The notes: generated from the letters alone by a model not told the origin. A DNA stretch of 64,000 bases from Parapedobacter pyrenivorans_A (GCF_041925275.1 NZ_JBHEUZ010000015.1:65617-129616); one strand, 5' to 3'. Counted from the first letter of the stretch, positions 43,177-52,927 are shown. Numbers and translations: made by a program.

Positions 43177-44751
43177 TTATATCAAGGAGTCGATTAACGC
43201 TATCAAGCGATTATTCCCGATCTCGCTACCAATTTCTGGCGGATTATAAGACCGGATCATTCCTTCTTGGTCAAAGATAATAACGGTAGGATAGGCACCG
43301 ATGCGGTAATGGTTGATCACTGGGGCATCTTTGCCTTTACCTCCGGTATAAAGATTTATGCTCCCATCGTGCGTATATATTCCGCTTTGCAGGCTCTTTT
43401 TCCAAGTTGATTGATTTTTATCAATACTTACCGTTACAAACGAAACATTGTCAGTATTTAAGAATTTCTCAAAAACAGGACCCATCTTTTTTTTGAGACC
43501 AATGCAACCTCCACAGCCCGTATACCAGAAGTCCAGTATGACTACTTTGCCTTTAAAACCACTAAAAGAAACCCATTTTCCGGTCGAATCCTGCAGGGTG
43601 AAACCAAACCCCACTGAGCCTATTTTGCTTGTATTAGATAAGTTTACGAGCCACTGCCGATAGGCGGGATTATGGAGTAAGCCTAGGGCATAGTCATATA
43701 ATTCATCTGAAATATTACCGTTAGCCATTTGAGTCACAAACGCAGTGGTCAAGAGCTGTTCAGCTAAGGCACCCTTATATGTGGCAGCTATTTTGCGGAC
43801 CACGGCTTCGAAGAGTGCACCGCTATCAAATGCCGATTGATTCGCTTTGATAGGCAGAGAGAAAGTAGAAAGCTCTTTGAGGTATAACGTGGGTAAATAA
43901 AATTTGGATAGTGGTATCACCTTGTCGGATACGCTTTCGCTTGCTGAAAACCATACACTGTCCATAAAAAGCTGGAGAATATCCCGCTGCGCACCGGGTA
44001 CGGTAGCGAATACGGAAGACTTGATAAAAAAATGCATTTGCCTCAATACCGCATGTAGGGCCCTCATCCTGTAATCTACCTCCAGGATTTCCATTGCGTC
44101 CTTAGAAATGTGGTTGCAGTAATTATGAAGTGCTGCAATCTGCGCATCCCGGATTTGGTATTCGTGTTCGAATCGCACGACAAGGTGTGCTTTCATAGCC
44201 CCTATGTCCTTATTTTCTACCCTGCTTTTTTTCATCACCTCTTCGACCTGACGCAAGGCGACATTGTTTTTTTTCGAGATTTCTGTCCGCATCAAGTTAG
44301 CTTCGTGTTGGCAGCGGAAGAGCTTTGCTCCACTTCCTGAGATATCGCATTGATCCGCAGAAATTTTCAGCTGAACATCATGCCCTGTTTCCAGAAGAAA
44401 AAAATTGGCAACATAGGGTAATAGGGGGTTGTTGATTGTTGTCCCTTCTTCTCCAAGTAATTGAAATTTAGCGTAACAAAACCGACCAGGCACTTCGAAT
44501 GTTGTTGAGAAAGCTCCGTTGGCGATGGGCACTGAAATTTGTTCAGCATCAAAAGGCCAATTAATCGTTTGAAAGACGTCGGTTGCCAACGTTATGATAA
44601 GCTCTCGCGCGTCCAGTCGCTGGTCGACGGTTCCACTAATTTTGATCCCCGGTTGCTGTAATGGCCCGGGCTCTCCAGTAGACGGGGAGGCCCAGAATAA
44701 AAAGAGGCAGAGCATCAGCCCGGATGTAATCTGTTTGTTAGTCGTCTTCAT
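43177..44751 (-). CDS. TlpA-like thioredoxin-fold protein
   Basis: 524 residues from ATG 44751, one base after the SusD stop; ATG 44763 is an alternative. Signal peptide, N-terminal beta domain of unknown type (IKISGTVDQRLDARELIITL), a helical middle and a C-terminal thioredoxin domain with WYTGCGGCIGLKKKMG at about 405-420, and the cis-proline loop IGAYPTVIIFD. Reduces or isomerises disulfides in the periplasm. Third gene of SusC-SusD-TlpA. Confidence 0.88.
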   Translation of the reverse strand: MKTTNKQITSGLMLCLFLFWASPSTGEPGPLQQPGIKISGTVDQRLDARELIITLATDVFQTINWPFDAEQISVPIANGAFSTTFEVPGRFCYAKFQLLGEEGTTINNPLLPYVANFFLLETGHDVQLKISADQCDISGSGAKLFRCQHEANLMRTEISKKNNVALRQVEEVMKKSRVENKDIGAMKAHLVVRFEHEYQIRDAQIAALHNYCNHISKDAMEILEVDYRMRALHAVLRQMHFFIKSSVFATVPGAQRDILQLFMDSVWFSASESVSDKVIPLSKFYLPTLYLKELSTFSLPIKANQSAFDSGALFEAVVRKIAATYKGALAEQLLTTAFVTQMANGNISDELYDYALGLLHNPAYRQWLVNLSNTSKIGSVGFGFTLQDSTGKWVSFSGFKGKVVILDFWYTGCGGCIGLKKKMGPVFEKFLNTDNVSFVTVSIDKNQSTWKKSLQSGIYTHDGSINLYTGGKGKDAPVINHYRIGAYPTVIIFDQEGMIRSYNPPEIGSEIGNNRLIALIDSLI

Positions 44752-44752
44752 A

Positions 44753-46138
44753 TTATCTTTCATTTTGCTGTATATGACTCATCGATATTTCATCGGCCGG
44801 GATGTTGAAGACATAACGGGGACTATTCGGCAACAATGTATATTCATTTGATCCGAGTACACGTGTTAACACGATATTTGCACCTTCCTTATTAAGCCGG
44901 CGTAGGTCGTCCCAGCGCAAGCTGCGCCATATCAATGATTTTCGTCTTTCTAAAAGCACTGTATTCAATGCTTCCTGAGCACCTAAACCGCGGAGAGGAA
45001 TGTACGTGCCCGTAACAAACCGCGTTTCAAGCAACTGATTGAGCAAGTTCATCGCTATATTTGTATCTCCTTTTCTAGCGGCACACTCGGCTTTAATGAG
45101 CATAATCTCGTCCGTGGCCAGCCCGGTAAACGGAACTACACCAGTCCCGTTATAACCTCTCTTTATATAGTGCCCTTTCCCTCCATTTAATGGTGAAAAG
45201 TAAATTTTCAGTCGAAGATCGTTTTGGTCATAGCTCGCAATAAGATTACTGTCTACTGAGAAAGTGTTGTCATTCCTTGCATAGCTGGCAGCATTAAATC
45301 CTATCGCCGTGGTAAAACGTACGATGGTTTCTGCGTTCGTTCTCAAAAAAGGGCTTGTGGAGGTCTGGCTTATCGTGTTGTAATCGATTAGTTCGTTGTA
45401 CAGTGCCAATACGCTGTCCGCATATTTTTCAGCCTTATCGTACTGCCTCATGCTCGTATACAACCTTGCAAAGAGCGCGTATGCAGCCAATTTAGAAGGT
45501 CTGTTTCGGCTGTCGGGTGGTGTCGTCCCGGTTAGTGTTTGCGCGGCTCGCCCCAGATCGGCAATCACTTGATTGTAACCTGCACGTACCGACGACCGAG
45601 GTACGATTTCATCGATTTCCGGTTGAAGGCGAAGCGGAATACCCAAATCTGTATCGGCGGTTTGGGCATCGTAAACGGGAGCGAACGATTTCAGCAACTC
45701 AAAAAAAGCATTGGCACGAAAAAAATAGGCTGCGCCGGCTATCTCGTTGTAATGGGTATGATTTTCATCTGAGACTTCAAGTTCCGATAATCCCGACAAT
45801 ACGCTATTAGCATAAAATATGGCTTCATAAGGTGCATTCCATGCTTTTACCTCAACTTCTCCACCGAACACATCTTTGTTCCAGATATAGGCATGCCGTT
45901 CGGTCTCTGTTCTTGCGGCCAACCACGTGTCTTCACTTAGGTAATAATACTCATCGGAAGACAATTGCGGCAATATAGGAGAGAACCGGTTCATGACCGA
46001 CATGTTGTCCAACAACTGTTGGAAATCATCCAATGTGGTGGGCTGGACGATGCCGCTCGATGGTTTAACATCTAGGAACCCTTCCTGACATCCCGCGAGG
46101 GAAACCGCCGCGAGTAAAGTATAGCAAATGGTTTTCAT
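44753..46138 (-). CDS. SusD/RagB-family lipoprotein
   Basis: 461 residues from ATG 46138. Lipobox SLAGC, then FLDVKPSSGIVQPTTLDDFQ, typical of the RagB branch; AAGAAYFFRANAFFELLKSF-like helix and the end RRKSLIWRSLRWDDLRRLNK. Partner of the SusC that ends 13 bp upstream. Confidence 0.93.
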   Translation of the reverse strand: MKTICYTLLAAVSLAGCQEGFLDVKPSSGIVQPTTLDDFQQLLDNMSVMNRFSPILPQLSSDEYYYLSEDTWLAARTETERHAYIWNKDVFGGEVEVKAWNAPYEAIFYANSVLSGLSELEVSDENHTHYNEIAGAAYFFRANAFFELLKSFAPVYDAQTADTDLGIPLRLQPEIDEIVPRSSVRAGYNQVIADLGRAAQTLTGTTPPDSRNRPSKLAAYALFARLYTSMRQYDKAEKYADSVLALYNELIDYNTISQTSTSPFLRTNAETIVRFTTAIGFNAASYARNDNTFSVDSNLIASYDQNDLRLKIYFSPLNGGKGHYIKRGYNGTGVVPFTGLATDEIMLIKAECAARKGDTNIAMNLLNQLLETRFVTGTYIPLRGLGAQEALNTVLLERRKSLIWRSLRWDDLRRLNKEGANIVLTRVLGSNEYTLLPNSPRYVFNIPADEISMSHIQQNER

Positions 46139-46150
46139 CTTTATGTACAA

Positions 46151-49100
46151 TTAAAGTTTAAAATTGATTCCGATTGCGACGGACCGTGGAGTAGGATATC
46201 CAAAAGTCGCTTCGGGGTCGATTCCCGCATCGCTAGCACGCCATATAATACCCAGATTTGAAGCGTAAGCGTAAAATTCCATCTGTTTTACCCACCAACC
46301 AACATTTCTGATGGCCAATGAGTAAGCTAACCGCACATCATTTAGCCTAACCGAAGCAGCTGGCGTGGCGAGTATAGACGCGTATTGGTAGAAGATATCG
46401 CGGTTTAAATCGATAGGATATTTGAACGCAGGCACATTGGTACTCGTTTCGTCTCCCGGTTGTTGCCAACGTTTTTCGAAGTCCGGTTGCATCCAGCCCC
46501 CGCCAATAAGGTAATTGCTCAAGAACGAGGGCCGTCTATAATGATGGCCAAATTTATAGAGGATATTAAATGAAAGACTGACCTGCCGATATTGCACCGT
46601 ATTCATCACGCTTCCGAAAGCAGTAGGTGTTTGGCTACCATGAACGACCAAGCTGTTCATGTCTGAAGATCGCTGTATTGCAGCATAGTCCTTACCCACT
46701 TCACCGTCAAGCACCCCTAGGGCATCGCCTGTGTCGTCTAGCCCCACAAATCGGTAACTCACCAAGCTATATATCGGATACCCTTCCATTGGCACCACCT
46801 GTAAAGCCGAGCTGTGCGCGATATCTGCATTTGCACCAGGGCTCACCTTGTAATTGGTCACTTTATCTTTATTTAAGTTCAAGATGACTGTTGTTTCCCA
46901 ATTAACATTCGGTGAGGTTAGGTTCCTTGAAGTGATCTTTATATCCATTCCTCGGGTTTTCGTATCCGCTACATTACCATAAAAGGAAACCACCCCGGTT
47001 TGCGGTGCAATGGGACTGCGGCCCATCAGATCAATACCATATTTGAAATAATATTCTAATGTTCCCAATAGCCGGTTGCCGAACAAAGCCATGTCTACGC
47101 CGAAATTTATGGTTTTGACTTTTTCCCAACGTAAAGAAGGGTTAGGGGGATTTGAGATGTCAAGGTAAAGATCCTGGAACTCATTGGTGCGCCCTGTGTT
47201 CGCGGTTAGGTAAGCCGAAGTTGTTTTATCAACATTTCCACTGAATCCATAGGTTGCCCGCAAGCGTAAACTTGACAGCGCGTTTGCTCCCCAGAAACGC
47301 TCCTTGTGTATGTTCCAAGCTAATCCTACGGAACCGAGCGGCACCCCCTTTTGGTTGGCTTTCACGCCGAAGATATTGGATTGGTCTTTCCGAAAACTAG
47401 CACTGACAAAGTAGCGATCAACATACGCATACATGAGATTCGTATAATAAGAGATTGACCTATCCAGTCGTTTTGAACGCGATACGTTCTGGCTATTGAT
47501 GGTTGAGCGACCCAGCCCAAAAAAATAGGGGAACTCTTCAAACGAGTTGATTCTGGCGTACGTTTCTGTTTCGGGATCGTACCCATAGAGCATACCCGTC
47601 GCATTCGTGCCGTAGTCGCTCATTCCCACTTCGTAACCCGCAAGGACAGTGATCACATGGTTTCCGAAACTTCGGTCGAAATTCGTTTGGAGGCGTGCAT
47701 TGTGCACCTGGTAATCCCCACTACTACCGCTGAAGATAGCACCTATAGGAATCGGTCTACGCAATTGTGCAGTTGCGGGGTCTATATTCGTGTACCTATT
47801 TATTAGATTACGTGTATAAAATGAACGCTCATCATGTAACACCGTACCTGCGCTCAGCTGTTTCTGGTACTGGTAGTAGCCCGCAACGGAAAGCCCGTTA
47901 AATATATGGTACTGTGTATTTACGTTAATCATCATATTATCGACACGACCTCTACTTTGTGAGTACCCTTCGCGCAACTCATCAAGCGGCCGGTATTTCC
48001 AATCCAGCAACAACCCACTGCCAGCCGTATCGGTATAATGTTCCCTGAGCCCCCCTACCTGTAAGGCAGGGAGTGCATTATCGTTTTCATCGGCGAGACG
48101 TTCATAAGGAAGATACGGGCGGTAGCCATTGGGGTTTTGGGTTTCGTTTGTCGAATTTGCAAACTGGATGTCGGTTGCTATCCGCAGTTTATCGTCCAGC
48201 AATGTAAAGGTCTGGTTAGTCTTCAGTGTGTACCGGGCCGATGAAATTCCCACCTCCGTAGAGCGGTTATTGTTGTACCCGCCAGAGACATAGAAGCTAT
48301 GATTTTTACCGCCGCCCTTGGCGCTGAGTGTATATTGCTGCACCATTGCTGGCCGATAAAAGTATTGCTGCCACTCTTTCATCACATCGGCCTGCCGCAG
48401 TATGTTAATTCGTTCGGCATAGATAGCTTCACTGATTACTCCATTCCTCCTTTCATCAAGTAGCTGTACAACGGGCGATACAACCGGATAATCTACCGAA
48501 AGGGTCGGATTGTAATAACCTTTCTCAAATAAGAACTCTTCCATTTCAATGAAGTCTGCAGCAGAAACAGTGGGCATCCGGCTTATTTGGGGTCTTTCGG
48601 TAACCGTAATGTTGTTGCTCATATCGAAAGCGACAGGGCTATTAAATGCACCCTTTTTTGTAGTAATGACGATAACGCCATTTCCAGCTCTCGTACCCCA
48701 TATGGAAGCAGCTGCGGCATCTTTTAATATCGTGATATTTTGTACGTCTTCCGGATTGAGGCTCGACAAGTTACCGTCGAAAGGGAAGTTATCTACAATG
48801 ACAAGAGGCTGTGTGTTAGAGAATATGGTACTTCTACCCCTAACACTTATGCCTAACGGATTATCCGCCTTTGCATCAAACAACAAACCATTCCCGAGCC
48901 CCTTTAGCCTTTCTAAGATATTAGGGCTATTTGAACGACTATAAGTCTTTTGATCTATCAAATCAAAACTCCCCGTTGCCCGCTCTTTGGGTATGCGCTG
49001 GTAGCCTGTGCTGACCTGTACTTCTTCAATGGCGAGCGTGTCGCGAACGGCAATGGTGGTATCCGCAACTGCCGCAGCCACAGGCTCCGCCTGTTGGGCG

Positions 49101-49228
49101 GAAACCTGCTTCGCGGCATACAAACACATGCTCATTATTACAGCCAGTAGGCTGATATATCTATATAGTAGTTTCGGTTGATGTTTGGAAAGGGCATACC
49201 CCTCCCCTACGCTCAAATTTCGTTTCAT
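46151..49228 (-). CDS. SusC/RagA-family TonB-linked transporter without regulatory N-domains
   Basis: 1025 residues. Leader ending VSAQ, short linker, then TonB-box-like LAIEEVQVSTGYQRIPKER, plug (ISVRGRSTIFSNTQPLVIVD, ITILKDAAAASIWGTRAGNG) and barrel. It lacks both STN and CarboxypepD_reg domains present in the first SusC. In the RagA branch found with TlpA/MauE, the substrate is often peptide-like; that is inference. Confidence 0.94.
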   Translation of the reverse strand: MKRNLSVGEGYALSKHQPKLLYRYISLLAVIMSMCLYAAKQVSAQQAEPVAAAVADTTIAVRDTLAIEEVQVSTGYQRIPKERATGSFDLIDQKTYSRSNSPNILERLKGLGNGLLFDAKADNPLGISVRGRSTIFSNTQPLVIVDNFPFDGNLSSLNPEDVQNITILKDAAAASIWGTRAGNGVIVITTKKGAFNSPVAFDMSNNITVTERPQISRMPTVSAADFIEMEEFLFEKGYYNPTLSVDYPVVSPVVQLLDERRNGVISEAIYAERINILRQADVMKEWQQYFYRPAMVQQYTLSAKGGGKNHSFYVSGGYNNNRSTEVGISSARYTLKTNQTFTLLDDKLRIATDIQFANSTNETQNPNGYRPYLPYERLADENDNALPALQVGGLREHYTDTAGSGLLLDWKYRPLDELREGYSQSRGRVDNMMINVNTQYHIFNGLSVAGYYQYQKQLSAGTVLHDERSFYTRNLINRYTNIDPATAQLRRPIPIGAIFSGSSGDYQVHNARLQTNFDRSFGNHVITVLAGYEVGMSDYGTNATGMLYGYDPETETYARINSFEEFPYFFGLGRSTINSQNVSRSKRLDRSISYYTNLMYAYVDRYFVSASFRKDQSNIFGVKANQKGVPLGSVGLAWNIHKERFWGANALSSLRLRATYGFSGNVDKTTSAYLTANTGRTNEFQDLYLDISNPPNPSLRWEKVKTINFGVDMALFGNRLLGTLEYYFKYGIDLMGRSPIAPQTGVVSFYGNVADTKTRGMDIKITSRNLTSPNVNWETTVILNLNKDKVTNYKVSPGANADIAHSSALQVVPMEGYPIYSLVSYRFVGLDDTGDALGVLDGEVGKDYAAIQRSSDMNSLVVHGSQTPTAFGSVMNTVQYRQVSLSFNILYKFGHHYRRPSFLSNYLIGGGWMQPDFEKRWQQPGDETSTNVPAFKYPIDLNRDIFYQYASILATPAASVRLNDVRLAYSLAIRNVGWWVKQMEFYAYASNLGIIWRASDAGIDPEATFGYPTPRSVAIGINFKL

Positions 49229-49518
49229 TTATCATTGGTTATTAACGGTTTAAGAATTACTCACTCACAAACCGACCTCAGCGCCAACGAGAAATTTCAG
49301 CTAAAATTTGCAAAAGCGGGAATGTCCATCTACCTTTATCACTGACTACTTATTGACCAAAGGCAGACAACCGCTCCATACCTAAAGCAAACATAACCGT
49401 TTTCTTATGGCGCAGGGTCGGTGTTACCGGGCATCACCAATGGCCTTTTTTATGCCATTGGTCGACGAGAGTTTTCACTCTGGCCTTTTTTAACCCGGTA
49501 TTTCTTCTGGTTATTTAG

Positions 49519-49659
49519 CTAGTCTGGTGGGCAGATGATGTTCTTATTAATGGACTTAATAGAGGTGTTTCGTCGCCGTGAGGTAACGGACAACTGAACA
49601 ACTGCGGCAACAATGTTGCCGTGAATTGTGGTTAGAGGGTTTTTGGTTCTCGTTTCCAT
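49519..49659 (-). CDS. Possible 46-residue peptide gene upstream of SusC
   Basis: METRTKNPLTTIHGNIVAAV then a basic and hydroxyl-rich second half ending NIICPPD. Same strand as the SusC-SusD-TlpA genes, followed by hairpins near 49441-49490. No strong ribosome-binding site. Bacteroidota SusC/TlpA/MauE loci often carry short peptide genes, which is the only reason to list it. Confidence 0.3.
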   Translation of the reverse strand: METRTKNPLTTIHGNIVAAVVQLSVTSRRRNTSIKSINKNIICPPD

Positions 49660-49935
49660 AATCTGTAGGTTATGTTAACGATGAGCATACGGCAATGCTT
49701 GGAGGAAAAACTATAGAAGTTCAAAAGGGTGAACTCTAACGCTTTCGACCAATGGCACCGCCAGGAGCCTCTTCCCTTCATACACGATGAGGAGAATTTT
49801 CCATCGAAAGACTTAAATAGAGCTCACCCTTCTGAAAAAAGCATATCAAAGATAACATTAATTCAGAATAGGGCGAACTCCGAGTCTACTCGCTGGATTA
49901 AAACTGGCGGTTTTATGAGCCGAGTGACATCGTGA

Positions 49936-49963
49936 AGTAGAGACTTTTAGCTCTACTCTTTTT
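49936..49963 (+). terminator. Terminator-like hairpin
   Basis: AGTAGAG / CTCTACT with an 8-base loop followed by CTTTTTG. No supported gene ends before it. Confidence 0.55.
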
Positions 49964-50061
49964 GTCGCTATTTCAATTAACTGCAACAAAGATAAATATA
50001 ATTATTCAACAGGACGACAAATCGTCCTATTATTTTTTCTAAAATTTTAACTCCGTTGTCA

Positions 50062-50343
50062 ATGACTAGGGACGAAGAACTATCTATGTACCAAAAGAAT
50101 TTGGTACAATTCCTTAAAAACAAATTTTGCTCCCCATATAAAGTTGGGGGAAAACAAGTTACTAGGAACGTATATGCTGAAAAATGCGACGTTGCACGTG
50201 CGACACTCACTCGAATAACGAATGGAGATGGGTATGATGTGCCGATTTCTACAATCTATAAACTCTGCACGTTTGAAGATATCACCGTGAAAGACTTTTT
50301 TACAGAATTTTCTAAATGGTTGAAATCTCGTGAGGATGTGTGA
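50062..50343 (+). CDS. Small HTH protein
   Basis: 93 residues from ATG 50062 (ATG 50056 possible). Pattern GGKQVTRNVYAEKCDVARATLTRITNG reads as an XRE-type helix-turn-helix with ATLTRI as recognition helix. Likely a transcription regulator; AT-rich. About 120 bp before a DUF1016 gene. Confidence 0.65.
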   Translation: MTRDEELSMYQKNLVQFLKNKFCSPYKVGGKQVTRNVYAEKCDVARATLTRITNGDGYDVPISTIYKLCTFEDITVKDFFTEFSKWLKSREDV

Positions 50344-50461
50344 GGAGAAGAGGAAAGAGTAATCGTCCTCCTTAATATATTTGGTGGTCAAGGCGCTAGG
50401 AGGCAAATGCCTATATCGATTGGTTAAAAGATACTAGCAAGAAATAAAGCAGATTGCAGAG

Positions 50462-51484
50462 ATGATGCAAAATTTTATAGCCGACATAAAGGAGATACTG
50501 GACCAAGCGAGAAAAAAAGCCTACGCCGCTACCTCCTATGCCATGGTAGAAGCCTATTGGCTAATCGGCAAGCGCATTGTTGAACAGGAACAGTCTGGAG
50601 AAAAGAGGGCTCAATACGGTAGGGAAATATTACAACGGCTGTCGGAAGAACTAGGCAAAGGTTTTAGTGAGCGAACATTGAGAGACATTAGAAAATGTTA
50701 TCTCACTTTTCCCGATTGGAAAGATTTGGCACACGCGTGTGCCAAATTAGAATGGTCTCATATTCGGGCAGTTACAAAAGTAAATGATACTAACGCGCGA
50801 AAATACTACCTCAAAGAGGCTGTCGTTCAAAATTGGAATGTAAAAACGCTCGAACGCAACATTAACACCTTGTATTATCAACGGTTGCTTTCCTCCCAAG
50901 ACAAAAAGCCAGTTGAGGACGAAATGCTGGATAATACCGAGGGATACCAACCTAATACCCGTGATTTCATCCGTAATCCCGCAGTTTTGGAATTTCTGGA
51001 TATCCCAACAAGCCGTTCCTATACGGAGCGAGAGCTGGAACAATCGCTGATCGATGACTTGCAGCAGTTCTTATTGGAACTTGGAAAGGGCTTTGCTTTC
51101 GTAGCTCGCCAAAAACACATCCGCACGGAGACAAGTGATTTTTTCATTGATCTGGTGTTTTACAATTATGTACTTAAATGCTTTGTAATCGTCGAACTGA
51201 AAACGGAAAAGATTACCCACCAGGATATTGGGCAATTGGACATGTACGTCCGTATGTTTGATGATTTGGAAAGAAAGGAAGGAGATAATCCCACCATTGG
51301 TTTGCTTCTCTGTACGGAAACAGACCGAACAATTGCGAAGTACTCCGTATTGAATGAAAGCAAGCAACTATTTGCCAGTAAATACCTCCCCTACCTGCCC
51401 ACTGAAGAAGAACTGGCAGCGGAAATCGAGCGGGAGAAAAATGTGCTACGGGAGCAGGGTTTGGTGTATGGTGCGGAGGATTAA
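50462..51484 (+). CDS. DUF1016 (YhcG-type) PD-(D/E)xK nuclease, copy 1, intact
   Basis: 340 residues. N-terminal DUF1016_N (YAMVEAYWLIGKRIVEQEQS, YGREILQRLSEELGKGFSER), the LEWSH segment at about 96-100, and the C-terminal nuclease domain with DFFIDLVFYNYVLKCFVIVELK, giving the D...E-x-K triad. Family role is not settled; found in defence and mobile neighbourhoods. A perfect 24-bp palindrome lies in the coding region just before the WSH codons. Confidence 0.92.
   Translation: MMQNFIADIKEILDQARKKAYAATSYAMVEAYWLIGKRIVEQEQSGEKRAQYGREILQRLSEELGKGFSERTLRDIRKCYLTFPDWKDLAHACAKLEWSHIRAVTKVNDTNARKYYLKEAVVQNWNVKTLERNINTLYYQRLLSSQDKKPVEDEMLDNTEGYQPNTRDFIRNPAVLEFLDIPTSRSYTERELEQSLIDDLQQFLLELGKGFAFVARQKHIRTETSDFFIDLVFYNYVLKCFVIVELKTEKITHQDIGQLDMYVRMFDDLERKEGDNPTIGLLLCTETDRTIAKYSVLNESKQLFASKYLPYLPTEEELAAEIEREKNVLREQGLVYGAED
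50724..50747. repeat. Perfect 24-bp palindrome inside DUF1016 copy 1
   Basis: Arms ATTTGGCACACG / CGTGTGCCAAAT, no spacer. Ends 5 bp before the TGG of the W-S-H motif. Confidence 0.95.
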
Positions 51485-51557
51485 ATTAAAAAGGTTTAAG
51501 GTCAGAATTTGTGCTCTTAAAAAATGTGCATGAAATGGATAAACGTATAACTAACCT

Positions 51558-51605
51558 CTAAATGAGCTGAAAGAAGTGAGGTCGCAAATTGCGACATCAA
51601 ACCAG
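51558..51605 (+). pseudogene. Short remnant of a second ORF6N gene
   Basis: Reads LNELKEVRSQIATSNQ in frame, the segment that in ORF6N proteins precedes the variable centre (compare LRSQIATS forms). It carries a palindrome GTCGCAAATTGCGAC at 51581-51595. Nothing else of that gene is left; the intact ORF6N gene begins 17 bp after it. Confidence 0.55.
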
Positions 51606-51621
51606 TTAACCAACTTTAGCA

Positions 51622-52206
51622 ATGGCCGAAACCAAACATACCGAAATAACTGTAGCCGATGATTTGGTCATGAGCCGAATCTACGTCATTCGTGGCCAAA
51701 AGGTGATCTTAGATAGAGACTTGGCTTCTTTATATGGGGTAGAGACGAGGGTACTCAAGCAAGCCGTAAGACGTAATATCGATAGATTTCCCGAGGATTT
51801 CATGTTTGAAGTTTCCGAAGATGAACTAAATTCTATGGTATCACAATTTGTGATACCAGACAAGAAGATGTTTGGCGGGGCTAAACCTTTTGCATTTACC
51901 GAACAAGGCGTAGCAATGTTGTCCAGTGTGCTTAATAGTAAGCAGGCTATATATATCAACATACAAATCATGCGGGTATTCACCCGCATCCGGCAAATGT
52001 TGACAGATAATACGGAACTGCGGCTGGAGATTGCCGAGATAAAACACGCTGTTGATAAAATCGGCAAAAAGCAGAACGGGCAGGACAAGAATATCGAGCT
52101 GATATTTGAATACATAGACCGATTGCAGGAGAAAGCTGAGCTGCCAACATATAAAGGTGTAACGGTGGTAAGTGGGTTCGAAGTAAAGAAACAGAGGGAA
52201 GACTAA
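51622..52206 (+). CDS. ORF6N-domain protein
   Basis: 194 residues. DLVMSRIYVIRGQKVILDRD, LASLYGVETRVLKQAVRRN, RFPEDFMFEVSEDE and PFAFTEQGVAMLSSVLNS define the ORF6N DNA-binding domain; a coiled coil follows. Common in prophages and mobile regions. The codons for MVSQFVIP form a perfect 23-bp palindrome. Confidence 0.9.
   Translation: MAETKHTEITVADDLVMSRIYVIRGQKVILDRDLASLYGVETRVLKQAVRRNIDRFPEDFMFEVSEDELNSMVSQFVIPDKKMFGGAKPFAFTEQGVAMLSSVLNSKQAIYINIQIMRVFTRIRQMLTDNTELRLEIAEIKHAVDKIGKKQNGQDKNIELIFEYIDRLQEKAELPTYKGVTVVSGFEVKKQRED
51836..51858. repeat. Perfect palindrome inside the ORF6N gene
   Basis: 11-bp arms TGGTATCACAA / TTGTGATACCA around one T. It occupies the same position in the gene as the palindrome in the remnant at 51581-51595, with the same CAA/TTG core but different flanks. 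Confidence 0.93.
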
Positions 52207-52241
52207 CAGGAAATTAGGCTGCCAGCAAAATCAACAAGATT

Positions 52242-52730
52242 ATGAAACGATACGTATTCTTCTTCGTGTTATCAATGATCTCTGCTACTTCGTGCAAGAA
52301 GAGCGGGCTAGACATTGTGGAGAAATTCGTGCAGGAAGTGAAGGCCGACAGCTATTATTATGAAGAGCTGCCCGATTTCAACATCCGTCATATCGACGCG
52401 CTGCTCGCACACGCTGGCGATGAGCAACTGGTGGGGCGCTTCCCCTGGCCGCCGTACAGCTCTTATTACCCGGGAGAGAAAGAAGTAGGCTTGGTGATGT
52501 TGTATGCCATAGAGGCGATACGACGACCGGATAGCGAACCGTTACGTGGTGTACACATTTATGACACAAATGACCCCGAACGGCAGGTGGCTTTGGATGA
52601 CGTCCTGCCACTATATCAAAAGTGGTGGTCGGACAACAAAGGTAAGGGCGCAAGTGCGCTCGAGAAACTAGACCCGTTGGAAGGCACGGGTCTAGTTTGG
52701 CTTGGGACGGCGGTTCCGGAAGGATTGTAA
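52242..52730 (+). CDS. Lipoprotein, DUF4943-like
   Basis: 162 residues. Lipobox region SATSCKKSG; mature part LDIVEKFVQEVKADSYYYEE and FNIRHIDALLAHAGDEQLVG, PPYSSYYPGEKEVGLVMLYA match small Bacteroidota lipoproteins of the DUF4943 kind. GC-richer than its neighbours. Function unknown. Confidence 0.7.
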   Translation: MKRYVFFFVLSMISATSCKKSGLDIVEKFVQEVKADSYYYEELPDFNIRHIDALLAHAGDEQLVGRFPWPPYSSYYPGEKEVGLVMLYAIEAIRRPDSEPLRGVHIYDTNDPERQVALDDVLPLYQKWWSDNKGKGASALEKLDPLEGTGLVWLGTAVPEGL

Positions 52731-52740
52731 AACAGAATAT

Positions 52741-52927
52741 ATGGCAACAATATTAAGATTGACAAAACCGAAAAAAGACGAACCGGTGCGGATTAATTTT
52801 GACAATGTGGCGTATTACAGACCAAGGCGAGTATACCGAAATCGTGTTCGTGTCGCCAAATCACTACGAACAGACCATGGTAGTAAAAGAAACCTTGGAG
52901 CAGGTGGATAGGTTGTTGGGGATTTAA
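52741..52927 (+). pseudogene. Small FlbD-like gene broken by a one-base insertion
   Basis: Frame 1 reads MATILRLTKPKKDEPVRINF-DNVA, then turns to nonsense. Removing one base near 52813-52815 restores ITDQGEYTEIVFVSPNHYEQ and TMVVKETLEQVDRLLGI to a stop at 52925. The restored 61-residue product ends like FlbD-type small proteins (VVKESxExVxxLI). Length 187 bp is 3n+1, as expected for a single insertion. Confidence 0.75.

Larger units (their letters stand above)
49229..50055. other. 830-bp gap with hairpins and one possible short peptide gene
   Basis: Contains the 46-codon ORF at 49519-49659 (minus), hairpins on the minus strand after it (CCAATGGC/GGCCATTGG with a run of A between), and a plus-strand hairpin at 49936. 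Otherwise nothing supported. Confidence 0.5.

Noticed and set aside
49729..49935. 68-codon ORF before the 49936 hairpin
   Set aside because: Composition not protein-like, no start context, no recognisable family.
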